From an uncultured Lewinella sp. (lineage in GTDB: Bacteria; Bacteroidota; Bacteroidia; Chitinophagales; Saprospiraceae): 64,000 bases of DNA. The notes beneath the pieces are model-generated. The model had not been told where the DNA came from. It made no database searches and was given only the letters and a program-made list of their open reading frames with translations. Positions 54,474 through 62,589 of this stretch are shown one piece after another. The stretch's first letter is position 1. Every line of letters starts with the position of its first letter. Where the stretch lies: contig CALMYQ010000101.1 in NCBI GenBank assembly GCA_937873655.1, positions 186,001 through 250,000 of the forward strand, given 5' to 3'. The translations under genes and the position numbers were made by a program.

Positions 54474-54481
54474 CAAAAATA
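54474..54481 (-). promoter_or_regulatory. -7 promoter box for serC
   Basis: The minus strand reads TATTTTTG (TAnnTTTG), 31 nt before the serC ATG. Confidence 0.4.
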
Positions 54482-54531
54482 GGCTTTTTTGGATTGCTAA
54501 TGTTATCTGGAATAAAAAGTTCCGAGGATTA

Positions 54532-55527
54532 TCAAAGGTCAATGACCAACAATTGGCGGCTTTTCCAGCGAAATCCGGAATCCCTGGTTTTCCGTCTGTT
54601 TTTTTTCAGCCGAAGGTGTTTCAGCGGGTATCCAGCCTCCAGCGCAGCTTCCCGGATAACCGGTTCCAGATCCGCGCGGCCGGCCGACAAATTGATCTGT
54701 ACGGCCATATCATCCGCAACCGCCGTCCGGAAAAAGGTCCACCAATCCGGGTTGGCATGGTAGGCATTTCCAAAGGTATCCTCAAAGACGGACCGCAGCC
54801 CTTGTGACCTTACGGTGCGATAAATCAGGTTCTCCCAGCTTTCCCTGCCCGAACCGGGTTTTGGATCCTCCATCGTCACCATATCGGCTTCCGGCCGTCC
54901 GGCAAGGGTATCATAGGGGATCAGCGGTTGAATGAAATCGATCAGTACATTGCCGTTATAAGATTGTCCCTCTTCTGTGGGAGCGGCTTCCAGAATGAGG
55001 TGATTGCAGGTTTTTTCCGGGCAAATCTCAAAGTCGATCGGCCGCCACGCCGACCAGTCAACCGGCACGGAAACGGCCAGAAGATCCCTGTTATAACAAA
55101 GTTGATTGCCGCCCCAAACGGTCAGCCGGACCGGCTTGTCGTAATTTGCGGGCAGCCGCGTCTTTCTGCTGTAACTCAGGTAATTTTCGGAGCGGCAGGT
55201 ATAAACCCTCAACCTATAGCAAACCCCGGGTTTTAACGGGGATTCCAATTGCTGACCAATGGCTTCAGAAGTGCCGTTATCCCGAACAATAAGCCCGACA
55301 AAAGTTGCGCCGTGGGCAGGTTTTTTGGTTACGCCGAACAAGCCGTTGGGGTGGATATCCGGCGGGGATTCTCCTACGGCGCCGCAGAAGAACCACTCTT
55401 TGGGCGGTTTCCCCGACGAAGGCATGTCTTCAAGCGATCCGTTTCGGATGAAGACCGGCTGATCGGGTAAAGTCGAATCCAGAAAAAAGAGAAGGCATGG
55501 CATTAACACCTTTATGTAATGCGGCAT
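54532..55527 (-). CDS. Secreted protein of unknown function with a jelly-roll-like N-terminal domain
   Basis: A 331-residue protein with an N-terminal signal segment (VLMPCLLFFLDSTL). The N-terminal half looks like a jelly-roll (galactose-binding/CBM-type) fold: FIRNGSLEDMPSSGKPPKEW, then YRLRVYTCRSE and a final LEAAPTEEGQSYNGNVLIDFI strand. The C-terminal ~100 residues contain a helical segment (SWENLIYRTVRSQGLRSVFED; AVADDMAVQINLSAGRADLE) that I cannot assign. No catalytic motif is recognisable. Carbohydrate binding is a guess. It is the last gene before a 407-nt gap. Confidence 0.6.
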   Translation of the reverse strand: MPHYIKVLMPCLLFFLDSTLPDQPVFIRNGSLEDMPSSGKPPKEWFFCGAVGESPPDIHPNGLFGVTKKPAHGATFVGLIVRDNGTSEAIGQQLESPLKPGVCYRLRVYTCRSENYLSYSRKTRLPANYDKPVRLTVWGGNQLCYNRDLLAVSVPVDWSAWRPIDFEICPEKTCNHLILEAAPTEEGQSYNGNVLIDFIQPLIPYDTLAGRPEADMVTMEDPKPGSGRESWENLIYRTVRSQGLRSVFEDTFGNAYHANPDWWTFFRTAVADDMAVQINLSAGRADLEPVIREAALEAGYPLKHLRLKKNRRKTRDSGFRWKSRQLLVIDL

Positions 55528-55934
55528 AAGCTTGAAGTTTTCCTATCAGAGGCAAATTTGGCGAATATTATACTTTTTCCGCTTCAGGTTTCGATAAACA
55601 GCCGATTTGGGACGGCGATCATTTAAAATGAAAAGAGCATGACGCCTGTCATGCCCGAATGTTACAAACCTTCTTATGCAAACTGCGTATTAAAAAAAAC
55701 ACAATTCCTGAGCAAAAACGTCGGTTTAATCTGTGTAAATGAAAACTTCATGTGCTTTGCGCCATCTCAGCCAGAGGGACTTGTCGGCATTGCTGTCGGC
55801 AGAAGTTGCCTTGGTTTGGAATGGTTAGCAGCCACGAATGACTCCTATCCTCACGTCAAAAATGACCGTCCAAAGATAATGCACAGGGAACATAATTGTC
55901 AAGAGGAGACCGGCAATTTATTTTCATGATAATA
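55528..55934. other. Intergenic gap with a small hairpin
   Basis: 407 nt between the unknown secreted protein and the sigma factor gene. It holds an imperfectly placed hairpin (gcatgac 55637-55643, gtcatgc 55648-55654) that on the minus strand is followed by a T-rich stretch, possibly a terminator of the sigma factor transcript. A plus-strand ORF at 55639-55929 has no support. Confidence 0.4.
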
Positions 55935-56486
55935 TCAAAGGAACAAATGGAGGTAACCGCTCAGTTTCTCCCGCAGTATTTTAAGGGCCTTTCCCATTTG
56001 ATTTTCAACCGTTTTAATGGAAATTCCCATCTGATCGGCGATTTCCTGGTAAGTCAGTTCCTCAAATCTGCTCAACTGAAATACGGTTTTGCATTTGGGC
56101 GGCAGCGTATCGATAGCCATCCGGATATTGGACTCCAGTTCTGAATGCAATAAGTGTTCCTCGCCGCTCGGCAGGGTGTCCGTCGGCGTAGCCGGGGTAA
56201 TCTCTTCTTCAAAATATTTCCTTCGCCGCAGGTGAGCCAGGGCCTCGTTGACAGCCATGCGCCGGAGATATCCCTCCAGAGAGGAAGAGATCTCCAATTG
56301 GTTTCGCTTTTCCCAAAAACGGAGGAAAACTTCCTGGGCAAGGTCTTCGCAAAGGGCATCGTCATGGATAAAACGGCGAATGGTCTTACAAACCATACCG
56401 TAGTACAGTTGAAAGAGTTCTTTCAAAGCCAGCCGGTCATTCGATTTCAGGCGGGCCAGGACATCCACCGGTTCGGTCCTAAACAT
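55935..56486 (-). CDS. ECF RNA polymerase sigma factor
   Basis: Sigma-70 family ECF factor of about 183 residues. Region 2 (LFQLYYGMVCKTIRRFIHD; CEDLAQEVFLRFWEKRNQ) and region 4 (LPPKCKTVFQLSRFEELTYQEIADQMGISIKTVENQM) are clear, with no anti-sigma gene beside it. The ATG at 56486 is chosen over an in-frame TTG at 56579, because the extra 31 residues match no region. It follows the serine hydrolase gene on the same strand. Bacteroidota ECF factors of this type often sit next to an anti-sigma/TonB system; here none is present, so its signal is unknown. Confidence 0.9.
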   Translation of the reverse strand: MFRTEPVDVLARLKSNDRLALKELFQLYYGMVCKTIRRFIHDDALCEDLAQEVFLRFWEKRNQLEISSSLEGYLRRMAVNEALAHLRRRKYFEEEITPATPTDTLPSGEEHLLHSELESNIRMAIDTLPPKCKTVFQLSRFEELTYQEIADQMGISIKTVENQMGKALKILREKLSGYLHLFL

Positions 56487-56581
56487 ATTTTCGCTCAGCT
56501 TTCCAGCTGCAAGGTTAAGATCAATTATGGTACCGGGTATCTTCCCTTCGACCAATACCCTGAATTCTCGGATATACAACC

Positions 56582-58114
56582 TCAGCGGTCAACCCGTAAG
56601 GCATGAATTTCATCGAAAAAGATATCGTCATTGGGAACATCGAATCGCAGGCCGGTTATCCCCGCGTTGTTGTCCATCGTGAATTGGAGGGTGCCGAAAT
56701 CGAACCAGGCGTGGTTCTCGTTCCATTTGATCTCGAAAGTATCGTAGTGCCAGTGGTCCAATGCCGCATCAAGGGCTGGAGACGAAGGGAAATGAAGCGA
56801 AAGCCGGCCTCCATCGTACCTGATCTCAATATCCCCAAAAAGGTCGTCGTGATAAAGGCCCGCGTATTTTTCAAGCGAAAAGCTCGGTTTGGTCCCGGTC
56901 ACCCTGGCATCCTTCCGGCCTTGTTCCCTTTTGGCCCAGGCTTCAGCGCCCTTGCGCTGCTGATCCAGGTAAAAATCACTCCAATCCCTGTCCGGTTTTA
57001 TATTGAGGTATTGGTCCAGTACATGGTACATGACCGCGCTGCTGATGCCCGTCATGCTGTTGGTCAGGACGACGATCCCCAGTTTCTGATCCGGTACTGC
57101 AACTACGCGGGAGTACATGCCGTCGTATCCGCCGCTGTGGGAGGCCACCATGCTGCCGCCGTAATCGAACAGGCCCCACCCCAGCCCGTAGCCGTTGAAG
57201 TGACGGGACGGTAAAAAGTCCCTGGAGGCTTTTGAAACCTTATAGTTGTTATGCGGCGTCCAGAACTCGGTCTGGCTGGAAGGTTTGAACAGGGTCGTAC
57301 CCTGGTACTGTCCTTCATCAAGCTGGAGGGACAGCCATTTAAGCATATCGTTGGTGCTGGACAGGATGCCGCCCGCGGCGCCCATATTATCCCAATTAAC
57401 GTAAGCGATGGGAGTGTGGGTATTGCCCCTGGTTTTATGCGGAGTCGCCACATTATCCATTCCTGCCAATTCGGTAACGGAGGTCCGGGTCCGGTCCATT
57501 CCCAGCGGGGTCAGGATTTTTTCCTTCACGAAAGCGCTCCACGGTTTGCCGTATGCCGATCTGATCACTTCGCCGGCCGTGATGAACATGACGTTGGAAT
57601 AACCGTAACCGGACCGGAACTCGTAGGCCTGGGGCAGGTACCTGACCCGGCGCACCACTTCTTCGGCCGGATAGTTGCTTTTGAACCAGACCACATCGCC
57701 GCTGAACGTACCCAGCCCCAGACGATGGCACAACAGGTCTCTAACCGTTGCGTGTTCGGAAGCATATTCGTCATACAAGGTGAAATAAGGCAGGTATTTG
57801 CGGACCGGATCGTCCAGGTTCAGTTTGCCGTCTTCCTGCAACATGACCATGGAGGCAGAAATGAAGGCTTTGGTATTGGAAGCAATGGCAAACAGGGTGT
57901 TGCCGTCTATGGCATCTTTTTTGCCCAGTTCGCGGACCCCGTAGCCTTTGGAGAGCACGACTTTTCCGTCCTTGATGATCCCCACGGCCATTCCGGGAAT
58001 TCCCCAGTCTTTGACCGATTTCTCAAAATAAGCGTCGAGGGCTGCGGCGTCAACCTGGGCCGGTAAACGGAAAGCAATGAATAAAAATAAGAATGTGATC
58101 AGGCGGGTAGGCAT
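56582..58114 (-). CDS. Secreted beta-lactamase-fold serine hydrolase
   Basis: A 510-residue exported protein of the class C beta-lactamase/D-aminopeptidase family. Catalytic SxxK is S79-N-T-K82, the YxN motif is Y172-S-N174 (RSGYGYSNVMF), and the HxG element is H326-S-G328 (VASHSGGYDG). The C-terminal 120 residues form an extra domain (AGLYHDDLFGDIEIRYDGG; beta-rich) as in DUF3471-type members. Substrate could be peptides, esters or beta-lactams; sequence does not say. It precedes the sigma factor gene on the same strand by three bases before the upstream in-frame TTG. Confidence 0.9.
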   Translation of the reverse strand: MPTRLITFLFLFIAFRLPAQVDAAALDAYFEKSVKDWGIPGMAVGIIKDGKVVLSKGYGVRELGKKDAIDGNTLFAIASNTKAFISASMVMLQEDGKLNLDDPVRKYLPYFTLYDEYASEHATVRDLLCHRLGLGTFSGDVVWFKSNYPAEEVVRRVRYLPQAYEFRSGYGYSNVMFITAGEVIRSAYGKPWSAFVKEKILTPLGMDRTRTSVTELAGMDNVATPHKTRGNTHTPIAYVNWDNMGAAGGILSSTNDMLKWLSLQLDEGQYQGTTLFKPSSQTEFWTPHNNYKVSKASRDFLPSRHFNGYGLGWGLFDYGGSMVASHSGGYDGMYSRVVAVPDQKLGIVVLTNSMTGISSAVMYHVLDQYLNIKPDRDWSDFYLDQQRKGAEAWAKREQGRKDARVTGTKPSFSLEKYAGLYHDDLFGDIEIRYDGGRLSLHFPSSPALDAALDHWHYDTFEIKWNENHAWFDFGTLQFTMDNNAGITGLRFDVPNDDIFFDEIHALRVDR

Positions 58115-58168
58115 AAAAAAGTTTTGCGGCTAAGATAAGCGCTTAACCGCAAAACTTTTCAGAATAAT

Positions 58169-58609
58169 CTATTTAATAAAAACTTCTACGACTGCCGTTT
58201 TCGGGTCGGATCCATTGGTTGATGTGGGGAACGGATTGATTTCCTTGAGAATGAGCCCAAATTCAGTGCCGCCCAACTGGACGTAAGTCGTATCCGTGAG
58301 TTTGTATTTGGCTTCACATTGCCCCAGGCAGAGGGAGACATTGGCGGTTTCGCCTTCGCTGGAAACTTTGAGATCGGCTTTGGCGAAGCCCGCCCAAACG
58401 CAGACCACATCGCTGGGACAGCGACTTTCGCCGATATCTGTGGTTTCAACCATCAGGTCCATGGTTGGGTTTTTATGGCTCACCATGGCAGATTGACCTT
58501 TGGCCAGCGCAATATCCTGTCCGAAATCCACCGGTCTTGGGTCCAGCGGCTTATCCTTCTGGCATTGCCACAACGCAAACGCGACCAATACAATCAAAAG
58601 CTTCTTCAT
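58169..58609 (-). CDS. Small lipoprotein of unknown function
   Basis: A 146-residue lipoprotein with lipobox Cys16 (FALWQC). The mature domain is strand-rich with a cysteine pattern (SRCPSDVVCVWAGFAKADL and VSLCLGQCEAKYKL; four cysteines that could form two disulfides) and a central DTTYVQLGGTEFGLIL strand. No motif is known to me. It lies between the serine hydrolase and nosY genes, on the same strand as both, with 54 and 68 nt gaps. Confidence 0.65.
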   Translation of the reverse strand: MKKLLIVLVAFALWQCQKDKPLDPRPVDFGQDIALAKGQSAMVSHKNPTMDLMVETTDIGESRCPSDVVCVWAGFAKADLKVSSEGETANVSLCLGQCEAKYKLTDTTYVQLGGTEFGLILKEINPFPTSTNGSDPKTAVVEVFIK

Positions 58610-58677
58610 AAGTAACAGTTTTTAATGCAGAAGACGGTTGAATCCGGGAAAAGCGTTTGGGTCGAAACCTGCTTTTT

Positions 58678-59460
58678 TTAAAAATCTTTGGTCAGGGCCG
58701 TTTTGCGAATCCCAAAAATCGGAATAGCTATCCAGGCCGCCAAGCAAAATGCGGCTACTCCTATGCCTGCGGCGGTTCCGAGAAAACGCTGAAAAACGGC
58801 GCCGCTGTAGCTCATCAAAGCCGAAATATCCAGTTTCATAAGAATGAGCATTCTGGACAGATTCAACGGATTAAGAACGGATGCGCCCAACGCAAAATTA
58901 TCCAGCGGATAATCATTGAACAATACAAGCAACAATAAAAAGAGACCATCATAGATAACGGCAAAGAAAAGCCAGATCAAAATAGTCAGGCTAAATCCCT
59001 TGATCTTGTTTTCAGTCCGAAGAGCAACATAAAAGGCAAGTGCGGAGAAAATAAGCGATAACGCTATTCCTGCGAGCAGCAGGGTAGCGAAATTCCAGAC
59101 CTGCGCCGAGACCAGAAGTCCGTAAAAGAGAAACGGTACGCCGAGGCCCGCTGCGAGGCTCACTGACATCGACATGGCTACGCCAAAGTATTGCCCCAGG
59201 AAAATGGCGGTCCGCCTGACCGGTTGCGCCAGAAGAAGCTCTGTGAATTCCCTTGACTGATGATGATACAGTGTCGCAAAAAGCGCTGCAATTAAGGGGG
59301 AAAGCACCAATACAACATTCATCAAGCTGATAATTACCTTGGCCAGGTCATTACTCAGCCAGAACAGTGCCGTAGTGAGCACCAGGTAAAATGTCGTATA
59401 AATATAGACCCATTTACTCCTCATCAGGTCCGATAGGGTGTATTTAAGTATTTTAAACAT
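58678..59460 (-). CDS. nosY: ABC transporter permease of the nos cluster
   Basis: Integral membrane protein (260 aa, about six hydrophobic segments) of the ABC-2 type, matching NosY, which together with NosF and NosD supports copper-site (CuZ) assembly on nitrous oxide reductase. Features: N-terminal cytoplasmic start (LKYTLSDLMRSKWVYIYTTFYL) and the motif QSREFTELLLAQPVRRTAIFLGQYFG typical of NosY-like permeases. It overlaps nosF by eight bases and is the last gene of the cluster in this order. Confidence 0.9.
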   Translation of the reverse strand: MFKILKYTLSDLMRSKWVYIYTTFYLVLTTALFWLSNDLAKVIISLMNVVLVLSPLIAALFATLYHHQSREFTELLLAQPVRRTAIFLGQYFGVAMSMSVSLAAGLGVPFLFYGLLVSAQVWNFATLLLAGIALSLIFSALAFYVALRTENKIKGFSLTILIWLFFAVIYDGLFLLLLVLFNDYPLDNFALGASVLNPLNLSRMLILMKLDISALMSYSGAVFQRFLGTAAGIGVAAFCLAAWIAIPIFGIRKTALTKDF

Positions 59461-60247
59461 GATGTTGCGATTTTAGTCCAGACCCTGCTGTTTTTGGAAA
59501 AGCGCTCCCCTGACCGTCGGCGCCCGAAAGATTATCATCCGGTATGCATTCCCCTTTGAGCAGTCTTGCAATCGCCCGTTCCAGATTGTCTTCACCACAG
59601 CGGGACTTAAGTGCATTGACACTTCCCTTGAACCGGATCCTGCCATCCAACAGAAAGACAACCTCATCGGCCAGTTCTTCGACAAAACTCATTACATGGG
59701 TTGTGATCAGAATAACCTTACCGTTCTTCCGTTCGGCGTGTATCAGCTCTTTCAGGGCAATCAGCGCCACAGGATCAAGCCCTGCAGTTGGCTCGTCCAG
59801 AATAATGACCGGGCTGTCATACATGAAAGTCAATACCAGGTTGACTTTTTGCCGCGTACCGCCCGAAAGGGTACCCAAACGGCTTTTTATAAAGGGTTCC
59901 AGTTCGAACATTCGGATTATTTCCTGTTCATGTGACGGTTGCTGCCGGACATCCCTGATCATGTGAAGTAACTCCGAAACGGTGAGATTTTCAGGAAACC
60001 TGGCAATTTGGGGTAAATAGCTGATCCGACGGCGGTATTGCCATTCATGCATTACGGGTATGCCGTCAAACAGGATCTGACCGCTGTCGGGAAGAACCAT
60101 GCCCAGGATGCATTTGATCAGCGTGGTCTTTCCGGAACCATTGGGCCCCAAAACAGCAAAGATGCCGGGGGTGCTGATTTCCAGATCAAGGTTGTTGAGT
60201 ACCTGGTTCTTTTTAAAGGACTTTTTCAGATTTCGGATTTCGATCAT
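59453..60247 (-). CDS. nosF: ABC transporter ATP-binding protein of the nos cluster
   Basis: ATPase of the NosDFY complex, 264 residues. Walker A GPNGSGKTT, Q-loop with YLPQIARFPENLT, ABC signature LSGGTRQKVNL and Walker B VIILDEPTAGLDP are all intact. It starts by overlapping the nosD stop by one base (TAATG) and overlaps nosY by eight bases, so the three genes are translationally linked. Confidence 0.94.
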   Translation of the reverse strand: MIEIRNLKKSFKKNQVLNNLDLEISTPGIFAVLGPNGSGKTTLIKCILGMVLPDSGQILFDGIPVMHEWQYRRRISYLPQIARFPENLTVSELLHMIRDVRQQPSHEQEIIRMFELEPFIKSRLGTLSGGTRQKVNLVLTFMYDSPVIILDEPTAGLDPVALIALKELIHAERKNGKVILITTHVMSFVEELADEVVFLLDGRIRFKGSVNALKSRCGEDNLERAIARLLKGECIPDDNLSGADGQGSAFPKTAGSGLKSQHHV

Positions 60248-61503
60248 TACTGTTGGATTTCTTCCCAGTTAATGTAATGCATTAAAGGGTGGTGATCGGC
60301 TACGTTCGCCGGGGTAAACAAGGGACTGACTTTTTCAGAAAAATTGATCAGTTCGACAAATACGCTGTGTAACAGGACAATGGATTCAGGGGTTTGGGTC
60401 ACCACATAGCTGAACAGTTTTACCGGATGATATGGGACATCTCCGATATTGTCCTTGTCCAGGTCATATCCGGTATAATCATTCCAGTAATTGCCGTCAA
60501 AACCGTTAGTTTCGGTAAAGCTGCCTGTGGAAAGGTCAAATGTATTGGAAACAAAATTATTGGCAGTGAAGGCATTATCCAGGCAACCTCCGGCCATTTT
60601 AAGCGCCCAACCGTTATTCAAAAAATCATTATGCTTATAGTTGACCCTGGCACAACCTTCAACGTGAATGCCAATCGTGTTCTCGGTGAAAGTATTCCTG
60701 TAAATGGAGGCATCGTAAATTTCTTTTAGCAACAATCCGTAAGACGCCCGGCCCTGATTCTGTTCAAAAACGTTATCCCACATATTGATTTTCTTTGAAA
60801 ACATAACGGCAACTCCGGCTCCATTCCCGGAAAACCGGTTATTGAAATAATTGTCTTCATTGGAAAACATAAAATGGAGCCCGTATCGGAGGTTGTTCCT
60901 GCTGACGTTGCCCGAAATCAGGCTGTTATTAACGAATTCCAGATAAATGCCGTCCCGGTGGCCCCCAACCCTGTTTCCGTCAACCCGGATATTATTACAG
61001 TACCACAGATGAATGGCATTACCCGATGTGTTCTCCTGTAACGCTTCTCCCTGGATCTCGTTATTCTCAACCAGACCATCTCTGGCATGTTCCAGGTAGA
61101 TCCCAAAAAAGGTATTTGACAGGATATTGCCGCAGATACTGAAATGACCTGATTTTCGGACCCTGATACCTGCCCTGTCTTCAATATGACTGGTGCCGAC
61201 ATTGCGGATCAATAAGCCAGTCACTGAAACCGAGTCGCAGACGATGGTCAGGACCTCTGATTTGTTCTGTCCGTCAAGGATGGGAAAGTCCTGACCAGTG
61301 ATAGAGATCTTTTTATCAATGATTATTTGCCCCTCTTTATAGATTCCCGGACACACGAGTACCTCATCGCCCGGCAAGGCTGCATGAACGGCCTGCCGGA
61401 TCGTTGTGAAAGGGCTGTCGGAGCCGACTTCCAGTACCCTGCTTTCCCCTTTGCTCTGGCAGGCGGTTGAAATGAATATCCATATAATGAACAAATATTT
61501 CAT
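60247..61503 (-). CDS. nosD: Nitrous oxide reductase maturation protein NosD
   Basis: Periplasmic right-handed beta-helix protein (CASH/NosD repeats), 418 residues, that works with NosF and NosY in maturation of the CuZ centre. N-terminal lipoprotein-type signal (IFISTACQ), then repeated coils such as GIYLEHARDGLVENNEI, NSLISGNVSRNNLRYGLHF, GAGVAVMFSKKINMWDNVF and GIHVEGCARVNYKHNDFL. The C-terminal part (WNDYTGYDLDKDNIGDVPYHP) matches the typical NosD end. It starts three bases after nosL. In the sampled lines GC falls to about 37-45%, lower than most of the window. Confidence 0.93.
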   Translation of the reverse strand: MKYLFIIWIFISTACQSKGESRVLEVGSDSPFTTIRQAVHAALPGDEVLVCPGIYKEGQIIIDKKISITGQDFPILDGQNKSEVLTIVCDSVSVTGLLIRNVGTSHIEDRAGIRVRKSGHFSICGNILSNTFFGIYLEHARDGLVENNEIQGEALQENTSGNAIHLWYCNNIRVDGNRVGGHRDGIYLEFVNNSLISGNVSRNNLRYGLHFMFSNEDNYFNNRFSGNGAGVAVMFSKKINMWDNVFEQNQGRASYGLLLKEIYDASIYRNTFTENTIGIHVEGCARVNYKHNDFLNNGWALKMAGGCLDNAFTANNFVSNTFDLSTGSFTETNGFDGNYWNDYTGYDLDKDNIGDVPYHPVKLFSYVVTQTPESIVLLHSVFVELINFSEKVSPLFTPANVADHHPLMHYINWEEIQQ

Positions 61504-61506
61504 GAT

Positions 61507-61944
61507 TTACCGGTTAGTCAACACCTGTTTTCGAATTTCCGCCCAGTTGTACAAATCGCCTCCCTTTTCCGTCTTCATTTTTTCAGCTGAAGGCAAATCA
61601 GAAAGACCTGAAAGATTGGCGCCCATCGGGCTTGGAACAGCTGGGCTCACCAGGTAGGTTGATGAGGCGGCATCAATCAATTCACCCGGGGAATCATAAT
61701 CATTTACGAACAGGAGTGCAAAAGTCTTATCTGCATTATCCGACTGAAAACGTATGAGGCATTCAATGGCATCAAAAACGTAAACCTTGCCTTTATCTGT
61801 CACGGCCTCTGCCGCATGTTGGCGGTCCACGATTGTCATCCTGCAGTAATCGCAGGCATCCTCACCATACCTGATGGGTCTAGACGAGGGTGTGCAGGCG
61901 ACTGCCAACAGGAGCGTCAACACGATCGTTATGTTTTTTTTCAT
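61507..61944 (-). CDS. nosL: NosL copper chaperone lipoprotein
   Basis: A 145-residue lipoprotein (LLLAVACTP lipobox) with the NosL copper-binding motif GEDACDYCRMTI and the conserved EDACDYC/CRM arrangement, followed by KVYVFDAIECLIRF. NosL delivers Cu(I) for nitrous oxide reductase CuZ assembly. Its start overlaps the end of the upstream membrane protein by 65 nt, in another frame. Confidence 0.93.
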   Translation of the reverse strand: MKKNITIVLTLLLAVACTPSSRPIRYGEDACDYCRMTIVDRQHAAEAVTDKGKVYVFDAIECLIRFQSDNADKTFALLFVNDYDSPGELIDAASSTYLVSPAVPSPMGANLSGLSDLPSAEKMKTEKGGDLYNWAEIRKQVLTNR

Positions 61945-62518
61945 TTTTATTCAATTTTGATCTGATCCACCATGCTGTAAAGGATAAAAAAATGGCGAAC
62001 CCGGCCAGATAACCGCCCCAATGCGGAAAGGATTCGGCAATGAAATTGAGAATATGCCTGGTACCCAGGAGTGGCGGCTGGAAAGAGGCCCCAGGAATTT
62101 TGATCGGAGCTTGCGGGCTCAGATTATGTCCGTAATCATATTCCCACAAATAGAAATCATAAATTCCTGCAATTGCCAGAACGGTCATCAATATCCCCCA
62201 GGAAAAGTAAACCCACGATTTGTTCAATAAAGCAGTCAGCAACGCCAATCCTCCCATAATCAAAATGATCGCAGGGAAATATTTCAACTCGGGAATCGAA
62301 TCCGGTTCGATAAACTTCATCCCCACATAGTGATTCAGGATATTTACATTCTGAAGAACGCCAGGGCCGTCACCTCCGATTTTGTTGATCCAGATATACA
62401 TATTCACCCCATCCGGATACTGCGGAGCAATCAGGGTAATCCGCCAGATCGGGAATAGAAAAAGGGTTAACAGAGCACCTGAAGCAATCAGCATTAAAAG
62501 ACCAGGCAATCGTTTCAT
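61880..62518 (-). CDS. Membrane protein of the nos cluster (unassigned, between nosZ and nosL)
   Basis: A 212-residue membrane protein, with about four or five hydrophobic segments (LLMLIASGALLTLFLFPIWR; IILIMGGLALLTALLN; YFSWGILMTVLAIAGIYDFYL; GYLAGFAIFLSFTAW). It sits immediately downstream of nosZ and upstream of nosL, the position of the small membrane protein common in clade II nos clusters of Bacteroidota. The ATG at 62518 is chosen; the frame is open further upstream but without membrane character. The last 20 residues overlap nosL. Function unknown; an electron-transfer or copper/heme support role is possible. Confidence 0.75.
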   Translation of the reverse strand: MKRLPGLLMLIASGALLTLFLFPIWRITLIAPQYPDGVNMYIWINKIGGDGPGVLQNVNILNHYVGMKFIEPDSIPELKYFPAIILIMGGLALLTALLNKSWVYFSWGILMTVLAIAGIYDFYLWEYDYGHNLSPQAPIKIPGASFQPPLLGTRHILNFIAESFPHWGGYLAGFAIFLSFTAWWIRSKLNKNEKKHNDRVDAPVGSRLHTLV

Positions 62519-62589
62519 AGACTTTGGATTATCGTTCTGCACCGGGTAGGGCCTTTTCCTGTTCCATCCGGTGCAGAACAGGGTAAACA

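Noticed and set aside
55639..55929. A 96-codon plus-strand ORF before the sigma factor gene
   Set aside because: It spans an AT-rich gap with a hairpin at its beginning, has no Shine-Dalgarno, and no recognisable domain.
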